From NCBI RefSeq assembly GCF_030684035.1, contig NZ_JAUXPI010000047.1, positions 80,842-144,841 on the forward strand: a stretch of DNA of 64,000 nt, read 5' to 3'. Positions within the stretch are counted from its first letter, which is position 1. Each line of letters begins with the position of its first letter. Under the pieces are notes generated by a model. That model was not told where the DNA came from, ran no database searches, and saw only the letters and a list, made by a program, of their open reading frames with translations. The stretch comes from Phaeovulum sp. (GTDB taxonomy: Bacteria > Pseudomonadota > Alphaproteobacteria > Rhodobacterales > Rhodobacteraceae). Position numbers and translations under genes: made by a program. This document shows, piece by piece, positions 50,873 to 60,603 of the stretch.

Positions 50873-52939
50873 TTACGTCGCCGGTTCTTCGTGCGCGTTG
50901 GAGCCCGCTATGTAGGCATGCACCAGACCGCGGCCGAGGCCATGCTGGTTGCCGCCGCCACTGGCTTCGCAGCCCGCATAAAGGCCGGGGATCGGCGCAC
51001 CTTCCATGTCGACCACCTGGCATTTGCCGTTGATCCGCAGCCCGCCGTAGCTGTCGTGCCAGACCACGACGATCGAGGCGGCGTAGAACTTGGGCTGTTC
51101 GATCTTGTGCATCGGCGCGTCGGGACCACGGCCGAAGTCGGTATCTTCGCCGGCATCGACAAAGCCGTTCCAGCGCGCCACCGTATCGGCCAGATGCGTC
51201 ATCGGCACCCGCTGATACTTGTGCCCGGCGTTGATCTTTGCCTGCAATTCTTCCAGCGTGTCCGCCGAGAAGAAGTAGCCGTTGTCGGCGACCCAGGGGA
51301 ATTCGAGCTTCAGCTCGGCGCGCTCCGCCGCGCCTGCGTCGAAGATCGCCCAGAGCGGACCCGAGAAGAAATCGGGACCGGTTGACCCCTCGTTGATCTG
51401 CAGCGCCGCATCAAGCCCGGCATGGCGGTTGTACATGCCGCGGATATGGTCGCGGCTGGAGTTGCGCCAGTCTGCCTGCACGATATCGACGCCCCGCGCC
51501 GGCACGTTGTTGCCGCCGGGAAAGGCGGTGCCCGCCTGGTTGCCGCGCATCAGGTTCATGTCGTTGAAGAACCGCTTGCCGACCTGGTTCACCGCGATGA
51601 TATGCTCGAAGGTGTTGGCGTTGGCCGGAAAACCGGTCGAGCCGCGGAACGGGAAGGTCGGGTGCCCGGGAAGCATGTCGGTGTAGGCGTCGCGGGTGGC
51701 AAGGCGCGTCGGGATATGCGCCGTCGCCCCATAGGAGAGGTTCTGCTGCATCCCGGCCAGGTTGGCCCCGACCTTCAGGCCCGCTTTCATCGCGCTGCCA
51801 TCCGCCGCGCGGTCGCCGATCAGCGCCTGGGCGCTCGGGCCCCAGGCCGGTTCGCGCATCGCCGGGTAGAACATCGAACGGACCTGCGGGTTGCCGACAT
51901 GGCCACCGGTGCCCATGATCACCGCCTTGCGCGCCCGAATATGGATCGTCTCGCGCTGCTCATCGATATTGCCGTTTTGCCAGTAGCTTTGCATCGGGGT
52001 GCTGGTTCCGGGCTGCATGCGCGGCGAATAGCTGGCGCTGACGCCGATGATCCGACCCGTCGCCTCATCACGGATCAGGTCGTCGAAATGCCGGTGAAGC
52101 ATGATCTTCACCCCCTTCTCGCGCGCCGAAAACTCAAGCCCGCGCGACAGTGCCGCGCCGTTGGTAACAGCGCCCGGTGCCACGGTTGCGCTCACGTCGG
52201 ACATCGTGCGCGGCGCAAAATGGCTGGAGCTGACGTTGGCGATGCCCGCATCTTCGCGCGTCACGGTGCCGGCCTTGATGTCGGTCTTGTCGCCCAGCAT
52301 CAGGAACGCCGAGGCGCGGCGTGCGCGCGTCATGCCGCCGTTGCCATGGGTGCCGCTGATCCGGGTAAAGCGAACGTAGTTGTCGATCAGGAAGTTGCGT
52401 GTGTCAAAGCAGTTGTCCGCCCAAGCCCGGTGCAATTCGCGCTCGTTGTAGCGGTAGGGCGCGTTGGCAGAACTGTCGACGATCGACCAGTCGGTCATAT
52501 CGCGGAACAGATGGTCGGTGTCTTCGGTCAACTCCTCGTCGGTGTGCAGTTTGCCGACCTTGATGAAGCCTTCCTTGTCGAACTCTCCCGCGAGGTCGCG
52601 CAGTTGCAGTGGATCGCCGCCGCCAAGCGAAACCAGCGACCCCGAGTGCAGCATCTTGCCGCCAAGGTCGAAGTTCTGATCGATGATCATCACCTCATTG
52701 CCAAGGTCGCGCGCCCGGATCGCCGAAGGCAGGCCCATGCAGCCGCCGCCGAGCACCAGCACATCGACTTCGTAATCCCAGGTGATGTTGGCGGTGCTCG
52801 AACCGGCACCTTGCGCCAATGCAACCGCCGGCGCGCCGAGTGCAGCGGCCCCAACCCCTGCCGCAGCACCCGCCTTGAAGAAATCGCGACGGCTCAAGCC
52901 CCCCCGACCCTTGTCGCCCTCTGCTGGTTTCTTGGACAT
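50873..52939 (-). CDS. Tat-exported FAD-dependent dehydrogenase (fumarate reductase/3-ketosteroid dehydrogenase superfamily)
   Basis: A 688-residue flavoprotein. The signal GLSRRDFFKAGAAAGVGAAALG is a textbook twin-arginine leader, so the protein is folded before export. The FAD motif VLVLGGGCMGLPSAIRA lies just after it. The C-terminal IPGLYAGCEASGGGNQHGLG block closes the FAD site as in fumarate reductase-like enzymes. No haem or FMN domain is fused, so electrons probably leave via separate cytochromes, and three are encoded nearby. ATG 52939 is preferred because GGAGG is 7-8 bases upstream; ATG 52945 is too close. The substrate is unknown; steroid-like or other small molecules are possible. 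Confidence 0.85.
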   Translation of the reverse strand: MSKKPAEGDKGRGGLSRRDFFKAGAAAGVGAAALGAPAVALAQGAGSSTANITWDYEVDVLVLGGGCMGLPSAIRARDLGNEVMIIDQNFDLGGKMLHSGSLVSLGGGDPLQLRDLAGEFDKEGFIKVGKLHTDEELTEDTDHLFRDMTDWSIVDSSANAPYRYNERELHRAWADNCFDTRNFLIDNYVRFTRISGTHGNGGMTRARRASAFLMLGDKTDIKAGTVTREDAGIANVSSSHFAPRTMSDVSATVAPGAVTNGAALSRGLEFSAREKGVKIMLHRHFDDLIRDEATGRIIGVSASYSPRMQPGTSTPMQSYWQNGNIDEQRETIHIRARKAVIMGTGGHVGNPQVRSMFYPAMREPAWGPSAQALIGDRAADGSAMKAGLKVGANLAGMQQNLSYGATAHIPTRLATRDAYTDMLPGHPTFPFRGSTGFPANANTFEHIIAVNQVGKRFFNDMNLMRGNQAGTAFPGGNNVPARGVDIVQADWRNSSRDHIRGMYNRHAGLDAALQINEGSTGPDFFSGPLWAIFDAGAAERAELKLEFPWVADNGYFFSADTLEELQAKINAGHKYQRVPMTHLADTVARWNGFVDAGEDTDFGRGPDAPMHKIEQPKFYAASIVVVWHDSYGGLRINGKCQVVDMEGAPIPGLYAGCEASGGGNQHGLGRGLVHAYIAGSNAHEEPAT

Positions 52940-53277
52940 TTCCATTCCTCCCGTTGGTGCCGCGCTGCGAGGCTTCTCCCCCCCGGTATCGCGACGTTGG
53001 CTTCACGTCTGAAAGTCGAACCCGCCGGTTTCGGCGCTAGGGATGCGCGGCGCTTGCGCCACCATCCGGTCCATTTTGTTGGCACTGATGCCGCGCCGCG
53101 GTGTGGCCCTCCCAAGCCTTCGCGCCAGCACAGCTGCCAGAGCGGCTATTCACAAGCGTGCGGCACCTGCCTTTCCGGCGCTGCAGCCCGGATCAGAAAT
53201 CACTTTGTTCGCATATGGTTGCGCTTGCGCAAACGGGCTTTGCCGTGGCGCGCGCGGGTTGATATCTGGATCGCCCG
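52940..53277. other. 338-base gap between cytochrome paralogue C and the flavoprotein gene
   Basis: No supportable gene is seen here. Both flanking genes are on the minus strand, so this is either a long intercistronic leader or holds a second promoter. No strong terminator hairpin was noted. Confidence 0.35.
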
Positions 53278-53817
53278 TCATGGCTGGTTGCCCACGGGTG
53301 GCGTATAGCCGGGGTCGTATTGTTCGTCATAGGCAGCATAGCCAAGTGCTTCGAGCGAGGCTTTTGGCTTGATCCGCGCCAGCAGCGCACGGTCGTCCTC
53401 AAGCTCCTCGGTCCCGGCGGAGTAGCCGATTTCCCGCATCAGAAATGCCATGATGTCGAGGTAGTCCTCGGTCGGCAGACCGCCCGGATTGTCCCCGGGC
53501 ATCGAGCCTGAGACAAAGCGGAAATAGCGACCGGCATCTTCGTAAAGCGAAAAGATCTCGATCATGTTGGTGCCATGGCAGCCACCGCACGAGTTTGAAT
53601 AGGTGCGCTTGCCACGATCAGCCTGCGTGTCGGTATACCAGGCACCGATTTCGGGCGCAGGCGGCTCTGACGCGGGCATGAGAACCGAAATCTGCTGGGC
53701 TGTGGCGGCGTGAAGCGGTGCCACGCAAAGCACGAACACGCCGAGGGAAATCCGGATAAATTCTGAGATTTGCCTGCGGGAAGCTGCTCTTGTGCTGCTT
53801 CGGTTCTGTGAATTCAC
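53278..53817 (-). CDS. Small c-type cytochrome (paralogue C)
   Basis: A 179-residue protein with an N-terminal signal (about 20-40, IRISLGVFVLCVAPLHAATA), one haem c motif CGGCH near 78 and an axial Met in VSGSMPGDNPGGLP. It aligns with paralogues A and B from WYTDTQADRGKRTY to the ARIKP end, then has an extra 25-residue tail rich in Tyr and Pro. GTG 53817 has AGGAGA 8-9 bases upstream. It is the first gene of the operon, with two phased repeats upstream (53911-53944). Confidence 0.85.
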   Translation of the reverse strand: MNSQNRSSTRAASRRQISEFIRISLGVFVLCVAPLHAATAQQISVLMPASEPPAPEIGAWYTDTQADRGKRTYSNSCGGCHGTNMIEIFSLYEDAGRYFRFVSGSMPGDNPGGLPTEDYLDIMAFLMREIGYSAGTEELEDDRALLARIKPKASLEALGYAAYDEQYDPGYTPPVGNQP

Positions 53818-54716
53818 CGTTTCTGTCTCCTGCGATGAACCCCATACATTTCAGCGGGGTAGGCAACCCTGACCAATAGCGATGTCGGCAAGGCCAAGCA
53901 CCAAATGCGACATATTGACGCAGTTAGCGTGGCATAGTGACGCATAGGAAATCTGGCCTGTCCAGCATCGAATTCGCCGCGTTGCGGCGCGATTTGGCCG
54001 GTACAAGGTGACAAATTCCACTGTGTCGCGCCGCTTATTTTCGCATCATCAAGAAATGGCTCATATTTTTCGTATCCGGATGTCCGTACATATTCGGCGT
54101 CAAAACCTCCGACAGCGCGATTCACGTCTGCGCGACCGGGCGGATTTGACCCCGCGAGCCCGGTCCGCGCCCGCCTCCGCCGTCTTTTGCCGACGAATCA
54201 GCCGCGCAACAATCTTGCGCCGGTGCCGGATTTGCCACGGGTTCGGCGGCTTGCCATGCCGAAGCCCCAAGTTCATCGCGCTCGACCGGATGTCCTTTCC
54301 CGGGGTTGCACGGGCGGTGCCGGCCTTGCGACGTGCGACGGTTCCGGCCCGCGCCAGCGCACGATGAAATCACCCGGGCGCGGGCGGAAGCGCAGCGCGC
54401 GGCACCAGCCTTGCCTGGCGAGGGCCAGAAGGCCTGATGCTTCGCGCAGTCGCCGATGGCGCGGCGACGCAGATGACCGGCGGCTCAACGCATGGCCTCT
54501 TTCGCCCGGCCTCCCACGTCATCTCGGGGTCGAGCCAAGCCGCTTGAGTGCCTCAGCACAGGCTGGCCGGCTCCGGGTCTTGCAGGTGGGGGTGTGGGCC
54601 TGCTCGCGCCGCCCGGCTATCACACTGGAGTCACGAGATGAATCCCTCATCAGGATTTGTGCAACAGGGCCACGCTGACCGCTCTATGCAGGCGCTCTGC
54701 AGAAAACCGCAGTGCG
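53818..54716. other. Gene-poor region between the cytochrome operon and the polyamine operon
   Basis: About 0.9 kb without a supportable gene. The part nearest the cytochromes (about 53818-54110) is more AT-rich and holds the phased repeats. The part from about 54120 to 54700 is GC-rich, and its open frames on both strands have arginine/proline-rich translations with no domain, signal or good ribosome-binding site. It may be decayed coding sequence, but no family was recognised. Confidence 0.45.
53911..53944. promoter_or_regulatory. Two phased direct repeats upstream of the cytochrome-flavoprotein operon
   Basis: CATATTGACGCA (53911-53922) and CATAGTGACGCA (53933-53944) differ at one base and start 22 bases apart, two DNA turns. 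They lie 94-127 bases upstream of the paralogue C start. This spacing is typical of activator sites bound side by side on one DNA face. The regulator is unknown and no gene for it is adjacent. Confidence 0.5.
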
Positions 54717-54744
54717 AAAAGAAACGGGGCCCCGCAGGGCCCCG
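54717..54744 (-). terminator. Intrinsic terminator of the polyamine transport operon
   Basis: On the minus strand CGGGGCCC, a TGCG loop and GGGCCCCG (54744-54725) form a perfect 8-bp stem followed by TTTCTTTTC. It lies 21 bases past the binding-protein stop. Confidence 0.82.
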
Positions 54745-54765
54745 CTGTCAGGCGCGTGGCGGGCC

Positions 54766-55791
54766 TTATTTCATCAATTCGGTCCAAATCGCCGTTTGCA
54801 GCGCGGCCGCCGATGCCGAGCAGGTGGGCAGGAATTGCCCTGCGGACAGGAACTCGGCCGGCACGACGATCTCGGGCGCGGTCTTCATCGCTTCCGGCAT
54901 GAACGCATCCGACCCCGAAATGCCGTTGGCATAGCGCGCGAAGCTGGAAATCATCGCCGCATTTTCCGGGACCATGATGAAGTCGAGGAACTTGTAGGCT
55001 TCGTCCACGTTCTTGGCATCGGAAAGAATGCCGATCGAATCCATCCAGACCGGGTAGCCTTCGCGCGGGTATCCGTAGACCACGGCGGGGTTGTTGGCCC
55101 TGATCCGCATGGTCGAGCCGTTCCAGTTCACCGATGCGGGAACATCGTTGTTCGACATCTTCTCGGTCATGCCATAGTCCATCGAGCGCCACTTGGGCTT
55201 GGCGGCAACCAGCAGGTCACGCACGCGCTTGAGCACGGTGAGGTCTTCGGTGCAGGGCACGCCTCCCTCGTGCATGATCGCCATGGCCATCACGTCGGCC
55301 ATTTCGGGCACCACGTTGACCTTGCCGACCAGTTCGGCAGGCGGATTGAGGAAGATGTCCGAGGTGTTCGGGTCGCCCGAATAGACCGAGGTGTTGACCG
55401 CAACGCCTGTGGTGCCCCACTGCCACGGAACGGTATGGGCACGCCCATTGTCCCACGGAACATCAACCCATTCCGGCGCGATATTGCCGATATTGGCCAG
55501 CCGAGCGTGGTCGAGCGGCTGCAGCAGGCCCTTGGCAACAAATACCGGCACATAGTTGGCCGACGGCACCACCAGATCAAAGCCCGAGCCGCCCGCCTCA
55601 ACCTTTGCAAGCGCGGAGCTGTTGGAATCGTAATCGGTCACGGTCACCGTGATTCCGGTTTCGGCAGCAAATTTGGCAAGTAGATCGGGGTTGGTGTAGT
55701 TGCCCCAGTTGTAAAGGTTAAGCGTGTCTCCGGCGTTCGCGAAGGAGGCCGTCGCCAGAATGGCAACCGTCGCCAATAGGATCTTCTTCAT
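54766..55791 (-). CDS. potF: Polyamine-type ABC transporter periplasmic binding protein (PotD/PotF-like)
   Basis: A 341-residue protein with a Sec signal (MKKILLATVAILATASFANA). The mature N-terminus LNLYNWGNYTNPDLLAKF and the blocks FDLVVPSANYVPVFVAKGLLQPLDH and VPWQWGTTGVAVN are typical of PotD/PotF proteins. It binds polyamines or a related cationic ligand in the periplasm. The substrate-contacting residues were not checked in a structure. ATG 55791 gives the signal peptide directly. It is the last gene of the operon and ends before a clear terminator. Confidence 0.88.
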   Translation of the reverse strand: MKKILLATVAILATASFANAGDTLNLYNWGNYTNPDLLAKFAAETGITVTVTDYDSNSSALAKVEAGGSGFDLVVPSANYVPVFVAKGLLQPLDHARLANIGNIAPEWVDVPWDNGRAHTVPWQWGTTGVAVNTSVYSGDPNTSDIFLNPPAELVGKVNVVPEMADVMAMAIMHEGGVPCTEDLTVLKRVRDLLVAAKPKWRSMDYGMTEKMSNNDVPASVNWNGSTMRIRANNPAVVYGYPREGYPVWMDSIGILSDAKNVDEAYKFLDFIMVPENAAMISSFARYANGISGSDAFMPEAMKTAPEIVVPAEFLSAGQFLPTCSASAAALQTAIWTELMK

Positions 55792-55833
55792 TGGTCTCTC
55801 CATGTTGGTTTTTCGTGTTGGTCTTGGTCGGGT

Positions 55834-56643
55834 TCAGTCCCGTTTCTTGCTCAGTAAGAAGAACGCGGTTAGCAGGATCACCGTCATCCCCAGCAGCGCG
55901 GTCGAGATCGCGTTGACCTCGGGCGTGACCGCACGCCGCAATTGCCCCAGCATGTAGGTGGGCAAGGTATCCTGCCCGGCGGATTTCACGAACTCGGTGA
56001 TCACCACATCATCAAGCGATATGACAAAGGCCAGCATCGCGCCCGCCGCCACCCCCGGCATCAGCAGCGGCAGTGTGACGCGCCGAAACACCTGCCACGG
56101 GTTCGCGTAAAGATCGGCCGCCGCGATTTCCATAGCGCCATCCATGCCTTCAAGCCTGGCGCGGATCGGCAGATAGGCAAAGGGAATGCAGAACGCCGAA
56201 TGCGCCAGAATCAGATATCCCAGCCCAGAATACCCGGTGGCAACCTTGATCGAGGCAAAGAAGATCAGCAGCGCCACCGCGGTAACGATTTCCGGCACCA
56301 TCAGCGGCTGGTTGATCATCAGATAAATGAAAGTCTGGCCCGTGAACTTGCCGCGCCGCGTGGTGCCAAGCGCTGCCATCGTGGCGGCGGTGGTGGCAAT
56401 CGCGGCCGCCGACGCGGCGATGATGAATGATCGCGCCGCTGCCCCCTGCACTGCCGCGTTCTGCGATGCCACCTCGTACCAATGCAGTGAAAAGCCACCC
56501 CAGACCGCAACCGAGCTGCCGCCGTTGAACGAATAGGCGACCAGGGTGACAATCGGCAGGTAGAGCATCACGAACGCCGCGATGGCTATTGCAGTGAAGC
56601 CCGGCAAGGTCTCGATCGCAAAGCGTTTGCGCCGTTCAGTCAT
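55834..56643 (-). CDS. potI: Polyamine-type ABC transporter permease (PotC/PotI-like)
   Basis: A 269-residue permease with six hydrophobic segments. The cytoplasmic EAA-like loop is MEIAAADLYANPWQVFRRVTLPLLMPGV. It begins FAIETLPGFTAIAIAAFVMLYLPIVTLVAYSFN, as PotC proteins do. ATG 56643 overlaps the upstream permease stop by 8 bases. It pairs with the PotH-like permease to form the channel. Confidence 0.9.
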   Translation of the reverse strand: MTERRKRFAIETLPGFTAIAIAAFVMLYLPIVTLVAYSFNGGSSVAVWGGFSLHWYEVASQNAAVQGAAARSFIIAASAAAIATTAATMAALGTTRRGKFTGQTFIYLMINQPLMVPEIVTAVALLIFFASIKVATGYSGLGYLILAHSAFCIPFAYLPIRARLEGMDGAMEIAAADLYANPWQVFRRVTLPLLMPGVAAGAMLAFVISLDDVVITEFVKSAGQDTLPTYMLGQLRRAVTPEVNAISTALLGMTVILLTAFFLLSKKRD

Positions 56644-57547
56644 GCCGGTCCTCCTGCGGCGCAGTGCGCACATAGATCAGCAGCGCCACCACCACGATCA
56701 GCAAGAGCACCATCGAAAGCGATGCCCCAAGCGGCCAGTTTCGGCCCTGGCCAAACTGCAACTCGATGAAGTTGCCGATCATCATGTTCTTGCCGCCCCC
56801 AAGAACCCGCGGCGTGACATAGGCACCAAGCGAGGGCACGAACACCAGGATCGAGCCCGCCACGATGCCCGGCCGGATGATCGGCAAGATCACCCGGCGC
56901 AGCACCTGCCAGCGCGAGGCGTAAAGGTCGTATCCGGCTTCGATCAGCCTGAAATCGAACCGGTCGATCGCGGCAAAAAGCGGCAGCACCATCAACGGCA
57001 GATAGACATAGGTCATGCCGATCAGCACCGCGGTGCCTGAATAGAGTATCTGGATCGGGGTCTCGATCAGCCCCAGTGCCAGCAGCGCGGTGTTCAAAAT
57101 GCCCTCGTTGCGGATCACCTCCATGATCGCGAAGGTGCGGATCAGCAGGTTGGTCCAGAACGGAATGGTGATCAGGAAAAGCCACAGCGCGCGCGATCTG
57201 GCAGGCCGCGTTGCGATGAACCAGGCGGTGGGCAGGCCCAGTACAAGGGTCACCGCCGTGGTCAGCAGCGACAGCTTCGCCGAGCGCCAGAAGATTGCCA
57301 GATGGGCGTCGGCGAGCGAGATGGTGCCGTCGAAAATGTCCTTTTCGAGCAGAACCTTGAACCACGCCTCAAGCGAAAATATCCATTGCACGCCGGAATA
57401 TTCGCCGGGTTTGAGGAACGAATAGACCGCCACGATCACCAGTGGCCCGCTGGCCCCGACCAGCAGCAACACCAGCGCCGGCAGCGACAGCAGCCAGCCG
57501 CTGCGCGCCTGATGTTTCTTGCGACCCTCTTCGGTTCCAATACCCAT
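56636..57547 (-). CDS. potH: Polyamine-type ABC transporter permease (PotB/PotH-like)
   Basis: A 303-residue permease, six hydrophobic segments, with IEAGYDLYASRWQVLRRVILPIIRPGIVAG as the EAA loop and FWTNLLIRTFAIMEVIRNEG, a strongly conserved PotB/PotH segment. It lies 3 bases after the ATPase gene and overlaps the PotI-like gene, so the operon is tightly coupled. Confidence 0.9.
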   Translation of the reverse strand: MGIGTEEGRKKHQARSGWLLSLPALVLLLVGASGPLVIVAVYSFLKPGEYSGVQWIFSLEAWFKVLLEKDIFDGTISLADAHLAIFWRSAKLSLLTTAVTLVLGLPTAWFIATRPARSRALWLFLITIPFWTNLLIRTFAIMEVIRNEGILNTALLALGLIETPIQILYSGTAVLIGMTYVYLPLMVLPLFAAIDRFDFRLIEAGYDLYASRWQVLRRVILPIIRPGIVAGSILVFVPSLGAYVTPRVLGGGKNMMIGNFIELQFGQGRNWPLGASLSMVLLLIVVVALLIYVRTAPQEDRHD

Positions 57548-57550
57548 GTG

Positions 57551-58618
57551 TCAGGGCCCCAGAACCTGAACGGAGCTGTCCTCAAATTGCAGCCCGACCT
57601 CGACACCCTTGGGCAAATCGTCCTCGCCCTGCGCCCGGCTTTGCAGGCGCGCAACTACCTCGGTGCCGTCGACGAGCGCGAAATGGTAATGCGTGTCGGT
57701 CCCGAAATAGACCTTGCCGGTGATGCGCGCCGGGATCGCACCGGGGGCGTTGGTCGCCACCACGCGGATCTGTTCGGGCCGCACTGCAAGCGTAACCGTC
57801 CCGGTCTGCCCGCCCAGCGCAGCGCGCACCAGATCGCCGGAACCAAGCCGCACCGCTCCGCCTTCGACAACGCCGGTCAGGAAGTTCGTTTCACCTATGA
57901 AATCGGCCACATAGCGGTTGGCAGGGCGATCATAGATGTCGCGCGGCGTGCCCACTTGCTGCAATTTTCCGGCGCGCATGACGCCGATCCGGTCGGACAT
58001 CGTCAGCGCCTCTTCCTGATCATGCGTGACGAACACGAAGGTGATGCCGGTTTCCAGCTGCAACCGCTTCAATTCGCCCTGCATTTCCTTGCGCAGCTTC
58101 AGATCGAGCGCCGAAAGCGGCTCGTCCAGCAGCAGCACCTGCGGCTTCGGGGCCAGCGCGCGCGCCAGCGCGACGCGCTGCTGTTGCCCGCCCGACAGTT
58201 GCTGCGGCAGCCGCGCCGCAAATTCCTCAAGGCGAACCAGGGCCAGCATCCGCGCCACCGTCTCGGCGATCTCGGCCTTCGGCTTTCCCATCATTTCCAG
58301 ACCGAAGCCGATGTTTCTGGCAACCGTCAGGTGCGGAAACAGCGCATAGGATTGAAACACCGTGTTGACCGGCCTGCGGTAGGGCGGCTCTTCGGTGATG
58401 TCTTGCCCCGAAAGCAGGATCGCACCCGAGGTTGGCGTTTCGAACCCTGCGATGCAGCGCAACAAGGTGGTCTTGCCACAGCCTGACGGCCCGAGCAGGG
58501 TGAAGAACTCGCCACGGCTGACCGTGACCGAAACATGATCGAGCGCGGTGATCGCATTGACCCCCGTACCGTAAACCTTGACGGCGTCGCGCGCCTCAAC
58601 GGCAAAGGTTTCACCCAT
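57551..58618 (-). CDS. potG: Polyamine-type ABC transporter ATPase (PotA/PotG-like)
   Basis: A 355-residue ATPase. Walker A is GPSGCGKTT, the signature is [16 protein letters not shown], Walker B is [12 protein letters not shown], and the H-loop is [11 protein letters not shown]-terminal TOBE-like regulatory domain (about 245-355) follows. ATG 58618 overlaps the amidase stop by 8 bases. It energises uptake through the PotH/PotI-like permeases. Confidence 0.93.
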   Translation of the reverse strand: MGETFAVEARDAVKVYGTGVNAITALDHVSVTVSRGEFFTLLGPSGCGKTTLLRCIAGFETPTSGAILLSGQDITEEPPYRRPVNTVFQSYALFPHLTVARNIGFGLEMMGKPKAEIAETVARMLALVRLEEFAARLPQQLSGGQQQRVALARALAPKPQVLLLDEPLSALDLKLRKEMQGELKRLQLETGITFVFVTHDQEEALTMSDRIGVMRAGKLQQVGTPRDIYDRPANRYVADFIGETNFLTGVVEGGAVRLGSGDLVRAALGGQTGTVTLAVRPEQIRVVATNAPGAIPARITGKVYFGTDTHYHFALVDGTEVVARLQSRAQGEDDLPKGVEVGLQFEDSSVQVLGP

Positions 58619-60113
58619 TCTGTTCGCCCTGCACCTTGTCGGATGCCGGCCTCTGCGCGCTGGGTTTCGCAAGCGCACCCAGCCGGTTCGGCGGGCGGCG
58701 GTCAAACCAGGGCCGGGCAAGTTCCAGCTCGCGGCACAGGCTGATGAGCATTTCATCCTCGCCAAAGGCGGCACCCAGATGCACGCCCACCGGAAGCCCG
58801 TCGTCGGTCCAGTGCAGCGGCAGCGAGGCGGCGGGCTGGCCGCTTGCGTTGAATACCGCGCAGTAGGGCGAATAGGCGAACACGCCATAGGGGCCGATGC
58901 GATAGGCCTCATAGTCCTCGGTGGCATGCGCAAAGCGGCCGATCCGGGCCGGGGGCTCGGCAAGCGTCGGCGATACCACGACATCCCACCGCGCCATGAA
59001 CGCCGCCATCTCGCGCCCGTAGGCGTGAATCTTGCCGACCGCATCCAGGTAATCGGCCCCGCTGATCTGCGCCGCATAGGCAATGGCACCCCGCGAGACG
59101 CCCTCGACATCGCCCGGTGCCAGATCGCGACCAAGCGCGCCGAGCCTTTTGCTGATCCAGAGCGCGGTGCCGCAAGCGACAATCCTGGTCCAGGCGCACA
59201 TCATGCCGGCGTGGTCGGCGGCCGGGCGCGCAAGTTCTACATGATGGCCAAGGCTCTCGAGCAGCGCGCCCGCCTCTTCGGCGGCCAGCCGGCACGACGG
59301 ATCGACCGCTTCGCCGGAAAACCGCGTTGTGCACAGCGCCACGCGCAACCGCTTTGGCGGGCGCAAGATCGCGGCGGCATAGCCCTTGCGAAGCGGCGGC
59401 GCATAATACGGCGCGCCAAGGTCTGGGCCGGCGCAGGCATCCATGATCGTGGCGTTGTCGCGCACACTGCGGCTTAGAAACCCGTCAATCGCCATGCCTG
59501 CCCAACCCTCGCCGGCATCGGGGCCATCGGGAAAGCGCCCTCGCGTAGCCTTGAACCCGAAAAGCCCGCAGGACGAGGCGGGAATTCGCACCGACCCGCC
59601 GCCGTCCGAGCCATGCGCCATCGGCACGATCCCGGCCGCGACCACAGCCCCGGCACCGCCCGATGATCCGCCTGAGGTGCGCTCCAGATTCCAGGGGTTG
59701 CGGGTTGGCGCGCCGTAAACGGCGCTTTCGGTTGTCGGCCCGATCCCGCCCTCGGGCGATGTCGTGCGCCCGAATGTCACAAGCCCGGTCGCGCGGATGC
59801 GCTCATACAAAGCGCTGTCCCTTGCATACCGCGTGTTGCGCAGCAGGTTCGAGCCGTTGTGCGAGGGGAAATCCACCGCCTCGGCACCAAGGTCTTTGAG
59901 CAGAAATGGCACGCCACGAAAGGGGCCGTCCGGCAGGCCCGCGTCAATCGCGCGGCGCGCCACGTCTTCACGCAGCAGCGTGACCGCGCACAGCGCCGGA
60001 TTGAGCGCCGAAACCCGCTCCAGCGCGGCGTCGAGCAATTCGTGCGGCGTCACCTCGCCCGAGGCTACCAGCCCTGCCAGTGATGTTGCATCGTTCGTTT
60101 CATAACCAAGCAT
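58611..60113 (-). CDS. Amidase-signature hydrolase
   Basis: A 500-residue enzyme with the Ser-cisSer-Lys triad: Lys73 in LLKD, Ser151 in TSGGSSGG and Ser174 in GSDGGGS. No signal peptide, so cytoplasmic. It hydrolyses an amide bond of unknown substrate. It is the first gene of an operon with the polyamine-type importer and overlaps the ATPase gene by 8 bases. The context suggests that it processes an imported amide, for example an acylated polyamine or a similar compound. This is inference. Confidence 0.88.
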   Translation of the reverse strand: MLGYETNDATSLAGLVASGEVTPHELLDAALERVSALNPALCAVTLLREDVARRAIDAGLPDGPFRGVPFLLKDLGAEAVDFPSHNGSNLLRNTRYARDSALYERIRATGLVTFGRTTSPEGGIGPTTESAVYGAPTRNPWNLERTSGGSSGGAGAVVAAGIVPMAHGSDGGGSVRIPASSCGLFGFKATRGRFPDGPDAGEGWAGMAIDGFLSRSVRDNATIMDACAGPDLGAPYYAPPLRKGYAAAILRPPKRLRVALCTTRFSGEAVDPSCRLAAEEAGALLESLGHHVELARPAADHAGMMCAWTRIVACGTALWISKRLGALGRDLAPGDVEGVSRGAIAYAAQISGADYLDAVGKIHAYGREMAAFMARWDVVVSPTLAEPPARIGRFAHATEDYEAYRIGPYGVFAYSPYCAVFNASGQPAASLPLHWTDDGLPVGVHLGAAFGEDEMLISLCRELELARPWFDRRPPNRLGALAKPSAQRPASDKVQGEQNG

Positions 60114-60603
60114 CGCGTCCCTGCCCGCTGTAGTAGTTGCGGCTTCAGCGCCGCCTTGCCTTCTCCGGACGCCACTGCGGCACTACTCTGACGATCCTTG
60201 CATGCCGCCCATCACACCCGCCGCAAAAGCGTCGGTCGCAATGGTCATTTGCCAGTGTTTCCCCTTTGTGGCACAGCACCAGGCCCGGACTGGTCCGGCG
60301 GTGCCTTGCTGCACAATCGACGCAGCAGCCCGCTCAACCGAGCAGAAATCCGGTGGTCTGGCAAGAGGGTAAGCAGCGATGTGCCGCGATTCCACCAAAG
60401 CGCCGCACGCAGTGGGGTTGCGGTGGGTCACCGCCCGCCCGGCTGGCGCGCTGGTTCACGGCCCGAACGCAGCCGCCCAACCTTCGCAATCCGCAGGGCA
60501 TTTTCGACCCCGAACAGAAAAAATCGAAGCGGAAAGTTGAAACCGGAAGTGAAACCGCTTGCCGAAAGCGGCCCCGAAATTCAGCTAAATCCCTGAAACC
60601 GTT
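60114..60603. other. Intergenic DNA between the amidase operon and the tRNA-Cys fragment
   Basis: About 490 bases with no supportable gene. Short frames on both strands lack domains or ribosome-binding sites. The promoter of the amidase-polyamine operon should lie at its left end. Confidence 0.4.

Noticed and set aside
51422..53308. A 628-codon open frame on the plus strand
   Set aside because: Antisense to the FAD dehydrogenase gene, whose motifs are clear on the other strand.
54187..54678. A 163-codon plus-strand frame in the gap after the cytochrome operon
   Set aside because: Arg/Pro-rich, no ribosome-binding site, no domain.
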